A DNA stretch of 64,000 bases from CAWKGC01 sp963849005 (GTDB taxonomy: Bacteria > Pseudomonadota > Gammaproteobacteria > Burkholderiales > Usitatibacteraceae), in the NCBI GenBank assembly GCA_963849005.1, contig CAWKGC010000023.1, forward strand, positions 682,001-746,000, written 5' to 3'. The notes below the pieces were generated by a model. It saw nothing but the letters and a program-made list of their open reading frames with translations. It did no database searches and was not told the DNA's origin. Position 1 is the first letter of the stretch. Each line of letters begins with the position of its first letter. Position numbers and translations under genes: made by a program. Below are positions 1 to 8,707 of this stretch, piece by piece.

Positions 1-2340
1 GTGCGACTCCTGCCACCGCCCGACCGGATGGACCCCTGCCCGCTTCAACCATGGCAGCGTATCGCCGGGCTCGTGCGCGTCCTGCCATAACGGCTCGAGT
101 TCGCGCGGCAAGCCGGCCGCCCACGTGGTCACCTCTGCTGCATGCGATTCCTGCCATCGCACCGCGGGCTGGATCCCGGCGACCTTCTCGCACGCCGATG
201 TCACGCCCGGGACGTGCGCGTCCTGCCATAACGGCTCGAGCGCCAAGGGCAAGCCCGCAACCCACGTGCCGACCGCGGCCTCCTGCGACGCCTGCCACCG
301 TACCAACGGCTGGGTCCCGGCTACGTTCTCGCACGCCGGCGTGACGCCAGGAACCTGCGCCAGCTGTCACAACGGCACCAACGCCGCAGGAAAGCCGGGC
401 ACGCACGTACCGACCACGGCCTCCTGCGACACTTGTCACCGCACCACCGGCTGGATTCCCGCCACGTTCTCGCATGCCGGCGTCACCGCCGGCACCTGCG
501 CCACGTGCCACAACGGCACGAAAGCGCGCGGCAAGGCTGCCACGCACGTTCCAACGAGCGCATCGTGCGATTCGTGCCACCGCACCACGGGTTGGGTTCC
601 CGGCGACGTTCTCGCATTCGGCGTATTTCTCCTGGCACCTGTGCGACCTGCCACAACGGCACAAGCGCCAAGGGCAAGACGGGTACGCACGTTCCCACGA
701 CCGCGTCGTGCGATTCCTGCCATCGCACTACCGGCTGGATCCCGGCGACGTTCTCGCATTCGGGTATTTCTCCTGGCACCTGTGCGACCTGCCACAACGG
801 CACAAGTGCCAAGGGCAAGACGGGTACGCACGTTCCCACGACCGCGTCGTGCGATTCCTGCCATCGCACTACCGGCTGGATCCCGGCGACGTTCTCGCAT
901 TCGGGTATTTCTCCTGGCACCTGTGCGACGTGCCACAACGGCACAAGTGCCAAGGGCAAGACGGGCACGCACGTTCCCACGACCGCGTCGTGCGATTCCT
1001 GCCATCGCACTACTGGCTGGATCCCGGCGACGTTCTCGCATACCGGCGTATTCTCCTGGCACCTGTGCGACGTGCCACAACGGCACGAGTGCCAAGGGCA
1101 AGCCGGCACGCACGTTCCCACGACCGCGTCGTGCGATTCCTGCCATCGCACCACTGGCTGGATCCCGGCGACGTTCTCGCATACCGGTGTGACTCCTGGC
1201 ACCTGTGCGACCTGCCACAACGGCACAAGCTGCCAAGGGCAAGACCGGCACGCACGTTCCCACGACCGCGTCGTGCGATTCCTGCCATCGCACCACTGGC
1301 TGGATCCCGGCAACGTTCTCGCAACCGGTGTGACACCAGGCAGCTGCGCGACCTGCCACAACGGCACTGCGGCCAAGGGCAAGCCGGCAACGCACGTGCC
1401 CACGACGCGCGTCGTGCGATTCCTGCCATCGCACCACCGGCTGGATCCCGGCAACGTTCTCGCATACCGGCGTGACGCCCGGGTCTTGCGCGACCTGCCA
1501 CAACGGCTCGAGCGCCAAGGGCAAGCCCGCAACGCACGTGCCCACGACGCTCGCGTGCGATTCCTGCCATCGCACCACCGGCTGGATCCCGGCAACGTTC
1601 TCGCATACCGGCGTGACACCGGGTGTTGCGCGACCTGCCACAACGGCTCGAGCGCCAAGGGCAAGCCCGCAACGCACGTGCCCACGACGCTCGCGTGCGA
1701 TTCCTGCCATCGCACCACCGGCTGGATCCCGGCAACGTTCTCGCATACCGGCGTGACGCCCGGGTCTTGCGCCACCTGCCACAACGGCTCGAGCGCCAAG
1801 GGCAAGCCCGCAACGCACGTGCCCACGACGCTCGCTTGCGATTCCTGCCATCGCACCACTGGGTGGATCCCGGCAACGTTCTCGCACACCGGCGTGACAC
1901 CAGGCAGCTGCGCGACCTGCCACAACGGCTCGAGCGCCAAAGGCAAGCCCGCAACGCACGTGCCCACGACGCTCGCGTGCGACTCCTGCCATCGCACCAC
2001 CGGCTGGATCCCGGCAACGTTCTCGCATACCGGCGTGACGCCCGGGTCTTGCGCGACCTGCCACAACGGCTCGAGCGCCAAAGGCAAGCCCGCAACGCAC
2101 GTGCCCACGACGCTCGCTTGCGATTCCTGCCATCGCACCACTGGGTGGATCCCGGCAACGTTCTCGCATACCGGCGTGACACCAGGCAGCTGCGCGACCT
2201 GCCACAACGGCTCGAGCACCAAAGGCAAGACGGCCACGCATTTGCCGACCACGCTTTCATGCGACAGCTGCCATCGAACGACCGCATGGATCCCGGCGAC
2301 GTTTTCGCACACAGGGGTGACGCCGGGCACCTGCGCCAAT
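1..2340 (+). repeat. Tandem 141-bp repeats encoding di-haem units
   Basis: About 16-17 head-to-tail units of 141 bp (47 codons) make up most of the cytochrome gene. Each unit encodes CDSCHRTTGWIPATFSH, a short linker, then CATCHNG and a Lys/Gly-rich linker ending in THVPT. Units between about 640 and 1340 and between about 1480 and 2190 are nearly identical at the DNA level, which indicates recent duplication or homogenisation. Units at both ends are more diverged. The true copy number may differ from that assembled here. Confidence 0.9.
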
Positions 2341-2748
2341 TGCCATAACGGGTCGTCGGCCAAGGGCAAGCCCTCGGGACACTTCGTCACCGCCCAATCC
2401 TGCGATGCCTGCCACCGAACGACGGCATGGACGCCGGTCACCGCGTACTCGCACAAGTCGGCGTTCTACAAGGCGCACAACGCCGGCGTCACCTGCGCGA
2501 GCTGCCACACCACCTCCAACGAGGTGATCGCGTGGAAGTTCGCCGCGTACAAGCCCGACTGCGCGGGATGCCATGCGGGGACCTTCAAGCCGGATGCGCA
2601 CAAGAAGGTCGATACGCCGAAATTGCTCTACACCGTCGCAGAGCTGAAGGACTGCTCCGGGAGTTGCCACCTGTACACCAACGCCAGCATGACCACCGTA
2701 GCGAAATCGCGCACCGGCCAGCACCGGGCGACCGGCGGCGGTTTCTGA
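1..2748 (+). CDS. Giant multihaem c-type cytochrome, 5'-truncated, with internal frameshifts
   Basis: The gene enters from outside the window, so its start and signal peptide are not seen; it stops at 2746-2748 after RATGGGF. Once frames are followed across breaks, the visible part holds about 37 CxxCH haem-binding motifs, alternating CDSCH and CATCH/CASCH, plus one final CxxxCH (CSGSCH, near 2655). The repeat unit is 47 residues and carries two motifs. The last four motifs leave the repeat and form a different C-terminal domain. Such proteins are periplasmic or cell-surface electron carriers; the substrate here is unknown. The frame changes near 600 and 620, and there are shifted stretches near 1045-1100, 1230-1330 and 1410-1470 that later return to frame; these look like sequencing indels in repeats. 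The beta-barrel gene 52 bp downstream suggests a trans-outer-membrane complex. The multihaem assignment is firm; haem occupancy and role are inferred. Confidence 0.85.
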
Positions 2749-2800
2749 AGCGCCAGGAACAAGCCACTTACCCAACACCCGCCATGGAAAGGCCAGCACG

Positions 2801-4951
2801 ATGGAATTGGAAAGATTCGCGAAGACCCTCGCCAGGATGGTCATGCTCGGGGGCCTCGCGTTCATGGCGCCGGCATTCGGCCAGGTGCTCGAAGACATCG
2901 AGGTGCGCGCGCAGGATGGCAACGCCGTAATCACGGTGCGCTTCGGCGTGCGCGTGCAGTTCCTGCGCACGGCGATGAGCCCGAAGAACGACCTGCTGCA
3001 GGTCTATTTCCAGATCACCGGCGGCGAGGAGAACACCGGCCGCACCCTGGAGGAGTTCCGCAGGTCGCCGCCCTCCGACCTCGTGCCGCGATTTACCGTC
3101 ACCTATCCGCTGCAGCCGCAGACCGCGGTGCGGCGCATCGACGTGAAATTCTCCAGCCCGGTCGATGCGCGGCTGCGTCCCGGCGCCGACAACCGCAGCA
3201 TGCAGATCCTCGTGCCGCTGCCGAAGGGATTCAAGCCCGCCCCCGCCCCTGCCGCGCCACCGGTGGCAGCGCTGCCGCTGCCCACCGCTCCGGCCGCCGG
3301 CACGACAGATCTCGACAGGCAGGGCAGCGAAATGCTCGCGCGCGCGCGCGCCGCGGTCGAGGCCGGCAACAACGAGCAGGCGGTCGCGGAGTTGAACCAG
3401 TTGCTCAACCTCCCGCCGAACGCCGCTTCGCAGGAAGCGCAGGAGATCATCGGTGTCGCCCGCGAGCGCATGGGCGAGACCGCCAAGGCCCGGGCCGAGT
3501 ACGACCTGTTTCTCAAGCTCTATCCGGACTCCGAAGGAGCCGCGCGCGTGCGCAAGCGGCTTGCCGACATGGCGACCAGGCCCGCTCCAGGCGCTGCACC
3601 CGGGCCCGGCGCCAGGCCCGCGTTGAAGATGGTGTGGGGGAGCCTGTCACAGTACTACTACGGCGGGAACTCGCAGTCCCAGACGCAGATCGTCACCGTG
3701 ACGCCCGCGACCAATGCCACGACCATCGACACGTCGTCCCTCGCGTCCAGGGACCAGTCGGCGCTGGTGACCAACATCGACGCGAACGCCCGCTACCGGA
3801 ACGACACGGTGGACTCTCGGCTGGTGTTCCGCGACACCCAGACGACCAGCTTCCTCAAGTCGCAGGAGAACGAGAACCGCCTCACGGCGCTGTTCGGCGA
3901 GGTGAAAGGCAACGTCACGCCGGCACTGGCGCGGGTCGGCAGGCAATCGGCCACCAGCGGCGGCGTTCTCGGCCGTTTCGACGGCGGGCTCTTCAACTAC
4001 GGATTCGCGCCGCAGCTGCGCCTGAATATCGTCGGCGGCAAGCCCGTCGAGACGCTTCCGGGCCTGAAGCCGGTCTTCTACGGCGTCTTCGTGGAGGGCG
4101 ACAATCTCGGCGGGCGCTGGAGCGGCAACGTGTTCGCCATCGAGCAGCGCCTGCAGGGCGTGACCGACCGCTTCGCGCTCGGCGGCGAGGCGCGCTACAA
4201 CGACAACGGGCAGACCGTGTATGCGCTCGTCGATTACGACACGCGCGCCAAGGCAGTGAACATCGGCATGTTCCAGGCGACGCTGCAGACCGCTTCCGGG
4301 ACCAATTTCAACCTCCTCGCCGACTATCGCCGCACGCCGCCACTGCAGGTGTCCAACGCCCTGCTCTCTTCGGTGAGCACGATGAGCTTCCGCGAGCTGC
4401 TCGATGCGCAGGGCGAGACAGGCGTGCTGGCGATCGCCGACCTGCTCACCCCGATCTCGAAAGTGTTCCTCGCGAGCGTCACGCACCAGTTCACGAAGCA
4501 GTGGCAACTGGGCGGCGATGTCCGCGTTTCGAGCCTCACCGGCACGCCTGCGTTCGGCGACCTTGCCGCCGTGGCGCAGACCGGCAACATCTACACCTAC
4601 TCCGCGCAGGCGATCGGCACCGGGCTATTCGACCTGAACGACGTCACCATACTCAGCGCGAGCTACCTGACGGGCTCGACCAACAGGGCGTGGTCGACGT
4701 TCGCCAACAGCCGCCTGCAGTTCGCCGAGCGCTGGCTGGTGGAGCCGTCCTTGAAGTGGTACCGGCAGCGCGACAACGCCGGCATCCAGCTGGTGCGCAC
4801 CACCGGCGCGCTAAAGGTGAGTTACCGGGTGTGGGAGAAAGTCCTGCTCGAATCCGAGTACACCTTCGAGAGGAGCCAGACCACCGGGGCGCTGATCGAC
4901 GACGACACCTCGCGGCACCTGTACTACCTGGGCTATCGCTGGGATTTCTAG
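2801..4951 (+). CDS. Outer-membrane beta-barrel protein with N-terminal TPR-like domain; possible partner of the cytochrome
   Basis: The 716-residue protein starts with a signal peptide (hydrophobic stretch at about residues 12-27, probable cleavage after AFG). A beta-rich domain follows to about 145, then a Pro/Ala linker, then a helical TPR-like segment at about 170-260. The remaining 430 residues alternate polar and hydrophobic residues like transmembrane beta-strands. The chain ends in YRWDF, a C-terminal aromatic typical of outer-membrane barrels recognised by the Bam machinery. The start is preceded by an AAAGG sequence. It lies 52 bp after the multihaem cytochrome on the same strand, probably in one operon. 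By analogy with porin-cytochrome complexes, the barrel could sheath or dock the cytochrome; no sequence match to MtrB/PioB is claimed. Its stop codon overlaps the stop of the opposing gene in a shared CTAG. Confidence 0.7.
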   Translation: MELERFAKTLARMVMLGGLAFMAPAFGQVLEDIEVRAQDGNAVITVRFGVRVQFLRTAMSPKNDLLQVYFQITGGEENTGRTLEEFRRSPPSDLVPRFTVTYPLQPQTAVRRIDVKFSSPVDARLRPGADNRSMQILVPLPKGFKPAPAPAAPPVAALPLPTAPAAGTTDLDRQGSEMLARARAAVEAGNNEQAVAELNQLLNLPPNAASQEAQEIIGVARERMGETAKARAEYDLFLKLYPDSEGAARVRKRLADMATRPAPGAAPGPGARPALKMVWGSLSQYYYGGNSQSQTQIVTVTPATNATTIDTSSLASRDQSALVTNIDANARYRNDTVDSRLVFRDTQTTSFLKSQENENRLTALFGEVKGNVTPALARVGRQSATSGGVLGRFDGGLFNYGFAPQLRLNIVGGKPVETLPGLKPVFYGVFVEGDNLGGRWSGNVFAIEQRLQGVTDRFALGGEARYNDNGQTVYALVDYDTRAKAVNIGMFQATLQTASGTNFNLLADYRRTPPLQVSNALLSSVSTMSFRELLDAQGETGVLAIADLLTPISKVFLASVTHQFTKQWQLGGDVRVSSLTGTPAFGDLAAVAQTGNIYTYSAQAIGTGLFDLNDVTILSASYLTGSTNRAWSTFANSRLQFAERWLVEPSLKWYRQRDNAGIQLVRTTGALKVSYRVWEKVLLESEYTFERSQTTGALIDDDTSRHLYYLGYRWDF

Positions 4952-5442
4952 GCCTGCATGCAGCCGGCAAGTTCCCGCCAGCACCCGATGTCCCAGAACC
5001 GTGCCGCCTGTCCCGAAGGCGACGTGAGCACGAAGAAGCGCGTCGCGCCCATTTCTTCTTCCTGCGACCCGTAGGTCACGGGACGCCCGAAAAATGCCTG
5101 CGCCGCGTTCTTGCTGGTGAACGCCACCATCGCCGGCGCGTAGCGCGCGAGTTTCCTGCGAAGAGCGGGCACATCGAAAGCGTCATCAGGCAACTCGTCG
5201 TCGTTTCCCGAGTGGTGCTTGGCGAGGTCGGTGAGCCCGATGCCAAGCGCCAGCAGCTGCGGATACTCGGCGGGAAGGAAACGGCGCGGCGTGAGGCCGA
5301 CGGCGTGCAGCGCCGGCCAGAAGCGATTTCCCGGCCGCGCGTAGTAGGCCGAAGCCTGCGCCGAGGCACGGCTGGGCGCCGTGCCGCAGAACACCAGCTT
5401 CAGCCCCGGCGCCAGCAGGTCGGGCAGGACCGGCCGGGTCAC
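4948..5442 (-). CDS. mug: G/T(U) mismatch-specific uracil-DNA glycosylase, Mug family
   Basis: The 164-residue protein fits Mug-type (family 2) uracil-DNA glycosylases, which excise uracil or thymine from mismatches with G and start base-excision repair. The N-terminal motif VFCGTAPSRASA (about residues 17-28) corresponds to the family's active-site GxxPg/s loop. It is followed by YYARPGNRFWPAL (33-45), typical of the family. The C-terminal TSPSG (140-144) corresponds to the DNA-intercalation motif NPSG. The usual Asn of the first motif is replaced (TAPS), as in some other Mug-like proteins, so lesion preference may differ. Translation starts at GTG, overlapping the TGA of prpE by 4 bp, so it is translationally coupled to prpE. 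Its stop overlaps the convergent barrel gene. Confidence 0.8.
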   Translation of the reverse strand: MTRPVLPDLLAPGLKLVFCGTAPSRASAQASAYYARPGNRFWPALHAVGLTPRRFLPAEYPQLLALGIGLTDLAKHHSGNDDELPDDAFDVPALRRKLARYAPAMVAFTSKNAAQAFFGRPVTYGSQEEEMGATRFFVLTSPSGQAARFWDIGCWRELAGCMQA

Positions 5443-7334
5443 GCCTTCATCGCGCGGACGATCTGCTCCAGCGCACCCGGGTCCTCGATCGTCGTGAGGT
5501 CGCCCGGATCGCGGCCCTCGCAGATCGCCTGGATAGAACGGCGCAGCAGCTTGCCCGAGCGTGTCTTCGGCAGCACGGTCACGAAATGCACCCGCGAAGG
5601 CCGGGCGATGGCGCCGATCTCGCGGTCCACCGTTGCCATCACTTCCTTCTCGAGCGCGGCGGCGAGTTCCGGCGTCGACGATTTCGAAGCGTCCTTCAGC
5701 ACGGCGAACGCGATCGGCACCTGGCCCTTCAGCTTGTCGGCCATGCCCACGACCGCGACCTCGGCGATTCCCGCGTGCGCCTGCACCGCCTCCTCGATCT
5801 CGCGCGTGCCGAGCCGGTGGCCGGCGACGTTGATCACGTCATCGGTTCGGCCGAGCACGAAGTAGTAGCCGTCCTTGTCGCGGGTCGCCCAGTCGAAGGT
5901 CGAGTACACCATCTCGTCCTTGAAGGTGCCGAAATAGGTCTTCACGAAGCGCTCGTCGTCGCCCCAGATCGTGGTCATTCCCCCCGGGGGCAGCGGCGGC
6001 ACGATGGTCAGCACGCCCTTCTCGTCGGCGCCGACTTCCACGCCGGTCTCCTCGTGCTTCAGCTTGATGCGATAGCCGTAGGCGGCGAAGGAAGGCGAGC
6101 CGACCTTGCGCGGCGTGTCCTCGACTCCCGGGCACGCGGTGAGGATCGGCCAGCCGGTCTCGGTCTGCCAGTAGTTGTCGACGACCGCGCTGCCGAGCGC
6201 GTCCGACACCCAGCGCGATGTCGGTTCGTCGAGCGGCTCGCCCGCGAGGAACAGGAACTTGAGCGTGGAGGTGTCGTACTTCTTCATGAACGCCGGGTCG
6301 TGCTTCTTCAGCACCCGGATCGCGGTCGGCGAGGAGAACATCGAGGTCACCTTCCAGTCCTGCACGATCTTCCACCACACGCCCGCATCGGGGCGCATCG
6401 GCACGCCGTCGTACATGATCGTGGTCGAGCCGTTGATGAGCGGCCCGTAGACGATGTACGAGTGCCCGACCACCCAGCCGATGTCGGAGGTGCAGAAGTA
6501 GGCGTCTCCCGGCTTGGAGCAATAGATGTGGCGCATCGACGCGGCAAGCGCCACCGCGTAGCCGCCGGTGTCGCGCAGCACGCCCTTGGGCTTGCCTGTC
6601 GTGCCGCTGGTATAGAGGATGTACGAGCTCTCGTTCGACTCCAGCCACTGCACCGGGACGCTGGCATTCATGTGCTTCGCGCGCAGCACCGCGTAGTCGA
6701 GGTCGCGCCCGGCGACCATCGTCATCGCCTTGTCGAGGCCGCGATTGCAGATCACGACATGCTTCGGCGGCTTTTCCGCGAGGCGGATCGATTCGTCGAC
6801 GAGGGGCTTCAGCGGAATGACCTTGCCCACGCGCGAGCCGGCGTCGCTCGTGACCATCACCTTGGGCTGCGCATCGTCGATGCGCGCGGCAAGCGATGCC
6901 GCCGCGAAGCCGCCGAACACCACCGAATGGATCGCGCCGATGCGCGTGGTGGCGAGCATCGCGAACACCGCCTCCGGCGTCATCGGCATGTAGATCAGCA
7001 CGCGGTCGCCCTTGCCGACGCCGAGCTCCTTCAGCGTCGCGGCGAAGCGGTTCACCTCGGCGTGCAGTTCCTTGTAGGTGAAGCGGCGCTCCTTGTCCTC
7101 TTCGGTGGAGATCCATACCAGCGCGAGCTGGTCTCCGCGCGTCGCAAGGTGGCGATCCAGCGCGTTGTGGCAGAGGTTGGTCTCGCCGCCCACGAACCAC
7201 GAGCGGAACGGCGGCTTGGAGTAGTCGAGCACCTTGGTGAAGGGCTTGTGCCAGTCCACCAGTTGCGCCTGTTCCGCCCAGAACCCTGACGGGTCGTCGA
7301 TCGACCTTTGGTAAAAAGCCTTGTAGGTGCTCAT
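5439..7334 (-). CDS. prpE: Propionate-CoA ligase (propionyl-CoA synthetase)
   Basis: The 631-residue acyl-CoA synthetase converts propionate, ATP and CoA to propionyl-CoA, AMP and PPi. The adenylation P-loop YTSGTTGKPKG is at 241-251, followed by VLRDTGGYAVAL, a stretch characteristic of PrpE rather than acetyl-CoA synthetase. The hinge and A8 region GRTDDVINVAGHRLGTREIE is intact. The catalytic, acetylation-sensitive lysine lies in KTRSGK (Lys about 595). Length is normal for the family (about 630). The start is supported by a very strong Shine-Dalgarno (GGAGGGG) just upstream. It lies 138 bp downstream of acuI on the same strand; that gap holds a GC-rich self-complementary stretch near 7366-7392 and no gene. 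It supplies the methylcitrate enzymes encoded about 17 kb away. Confidence 0.95.
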   Translation of the reverse strand: MSTYKAFYQRSIDDPSGFWAEQAQLVDWHKPFTKVLDYSKPPFRSWFVGGETNLCHNALDRHLATRGDQLALVWISTEEDKERRFTYKELHAEVNRFAATLKELGVGKGDRVLIYMPMTPEAVFAMLATTRIGAIHSVVFGGFAAASLAARIDDAQPKVMVTSDAGSRVGKVIPLKPLVDESIRLAEKPPKHVVICNRGLDKAMTMVAGRDLDYAVLRAKHMNASVPVQWLESNESSYILYTSGTTGKPKGVLRDTGGYAVALAASMRHIYCSKPGDAYFCTSDIGWVVGHSYIVYGPLINGSTTIMYDGVPMRPDAGVWWKIVQDWKVTSMFSSPTAIRVLKKHDPAFMKKYDTSTLKFLFLAGEPLDEPTSRWVSDALGSAVVDNYWQTETGWPILTACPGVEDTPRKVGSPSFAAYGYRIKLKHEETGVEVGADEKGVLTIVPPLPPGGMTTIWGDDERFVKTYFGTFKDEMVYSTFDWATRDKDGYYFVLGRTDDVINVAGHRLGTREIEEAVQAHAGIAEVAVVGMADKLKGQVPIAFAVLKDASKSSTPELAAALEKEVMATVDREIGAIARPSRVHFVTVLPKTRSGKLLRRSIQAICEGRDPGDLTTIEDPGALEQIVRAMKA

Positions 7335-7472
7335 CTCTCCCCCTCCGTTTCAGTCGGTTTTTTTCTTGCGTCCGGCGGCGGCCGCCGTCCGGGCGCATTT
7401 TCGGAGTCTAGCCTCGCCATCGTCGGCCCGGTTTGATCCATCTCAAACGACCGGGCGGGCGCGGGCGCCCGT

Positions 7473-8459
7473 TCAGGCATTCACGTCCACGACGATGCGG
7501 CCGCGCACCTTTCCGGCCAGGATCTCGGGCGCGCGCGCGATCGCCTCGCGCAGCCCGATGGTGGTGGTGATGGCGTCCAGCTTGGCGCGGTCGAGGTCGC
7601 GCGCGAGCTTCAGCCAGGCTTCGCGGCGCAGGGCGAGCGGCGCCATGACACTGTCTATGCCGGCCAGCGTGACGCCACGCAGGATGAAGGGCGCGACGCT
7701 CGACGGCAGGTCCATGCCCTGCGCCAGCCCGCAGGCGGCGACCACCCCGCCGTATTTCGCCTGCGCGCAGGCATTGGCGAGCGTGTGGCTGCCGACCGTG
7801 TCCACCACGCCCGCCCAGCGTTCCTTCTGCAAGGGCTTGCCTGGTTGCGCGAGCTCGTTGCGGTCGATCACCTCGGCGGCGCCGAGCGATTTCAGCCAAT
7901 CGGCCTCGCTCCCTCGCCCCGTCGATGCAACGACCCGGAAGCCCCAGCCGGCAAGGATCGCGATCGCGATGCTGCCGACGCCGCCCGCGGCCCCGGTGAC
8001 GAGGATCTCGCCCTTGTCCCTGGTGACGCCAAGCCGCTCGAGCGACATGGCGCAGAGCATCGCGGTGAACCCGGCGGTGCCGATCGCCATCGCCTGCTTC
8101 GCGCCCAGGCCCTCTGGCAGCGCCACCAGCCAGTCGCCCTTGAGCCTGGCCTTCTGCGCGAGGCACCCCCAATGCGTCTCGCCTACGCCCCAGCCGGTAT
8201 GCACCACGCGGTCGCCCGGCTTCCATGACGGATGGTCGCTTGCTTCCACCGTGCCGGCGCCGTCGATCCCCGCCACCATCGGCCACTTGCGCACCACCGG
8301 CGCCTTGTTGGCGATGGCGAGCCCGTCCTTGTAGTTGAGCGTCGAGTAGTCGACGCGGATCGTGACGTCGCCTTCGGGCGGCAGCCTCGCCTCGTCGATG
8401 TCGGTGACGCTCGCCTTGAATCCGGTTTCGTCCTTTTCCAGCAGCAGGGCTTTGAACAT
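7473..8459 (-). CDS. acuI: NADPH-dependent acryloyl-CoA reductase, AcuI/YhdH family
   Basis: The 328-residue medium-chain dehydrogenase/reductase belongs to the YhdH/AcuI group, whose characterised members reduce acryloyl-CoA to propionyl-CoA with NADPH. The N-terminal GroES-like domain contains STLNYKDGLAI (39-49) and the VAGIDGAGTV segment. The Rossmann nucleotide-binding motif is TGAAGGVG (155-162). There are no zinc-binding cysteines, as expected for this zinc-independent branch. It is immediately upstream of prpE in the same direction, giving two routes into propionyl-CoA (propionate activation and acrylate or 3-hydroxypropionate reduction). The exact substrate is inferred from family and context. 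Confidence 0.88.
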   Translation of the reverse strand: MFKALLLEKDETGFKASVTDIDEARLPPEGDVTIRVDYSTLNYKDGLAIANKAPVVRKWPMVAGIDGAGTVEASDHPSWKPGDRVVHTGWGVGETHWGCLAQKARLKGDWLVALPEGLGAKQAMAIGTAGFTAMLCAMSLERLGVTRDKGEILVTGAAGGVGSIAIAILAGWGFRVVASTGRGSEADWLKSLGAAEVIDRNELAQPGKPLQKERWAGVVDTVGSHTLANACAQAKYGGVVAACGLAQGMDLPSSVAPFILRGVTLAGIDSVMAPLALRREAWLKLARDLDRAKLDAITTTIGLREAIARAPEILAGKVRGRIVVDVNA

Positions 8460-8491
8460 GGCTCTCTCACTTGGGTTGTCAGGTCAAATCA

Positions 8492-8521
8492 ACTGGATTC
8501 CGTTTCCTGCCGGAATGACGG
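8492..8521. repeat. Degenerate GGATTCC...CCGGAATGAC palindrome
   Basis: This short imperfect palindrome (ctggattcc, spacer, ccggaatgacgg) lies between acuI and the neighbouring hairpin element. It resembles the dispersed GGAATGAC repeats common in betaproteobacterial intergenic regions. A similar remnant occurs at 28862-28884. Confidence 0.4.
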
Positions 8522-8543
8522 CTGCCGCGGTATTCAAGAAAGG

Positions 8544-8691
8544 CGATGGAACCGCCGATGAACGCCGATGAACGCCGATAAATGCAAAGGCAAGAAGGTC
8601 GCTGATTACGAAGGCTTCGTGGTGACATCGAAGCCACCTACTTACCATGGTATTTATCGGCGTTCATCGGCGTTCATCGGCGGTTCCATCG
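8544..8691. repeat. Palindromic GCCGATGAAC element, copy 1
   Basis: Two 40-nt arms (8544-8583 and 8652-8691) are perfect reverse complements. Each arm contains the 10-mer GCCGATGAAC twice in tandem and ends in GGAACC or GGTTCC. The 68-nt loop has a smaller internal inverted repeat (ggcttcg / cgaagcc). The element ends 16 bp from the zapE stop codon, so it is at the 3' end of the zapE transcript. Two further copies lie at 9948-10109 and 27176-27307. Confidence 0.9.
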
Positions 8692-8707
8692 CGTTTCCGT
8701 AAATATT

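Noticed and set aside
640..2200. CRISPR-like regular repetition
   Set aside because: The repeats are coding, 141 bp long and contiguous, with no unique spacers and no cas genes.
436..2456. Long minus-strand open frames (over 600 codons) opposite the cytochrome
   Set aside because: They arise because a 141-bp repeat, a multiple of three, keeps every frame open; products are Arg/Ala-rich with no domain and run antisense to clear CxxCH repeats.
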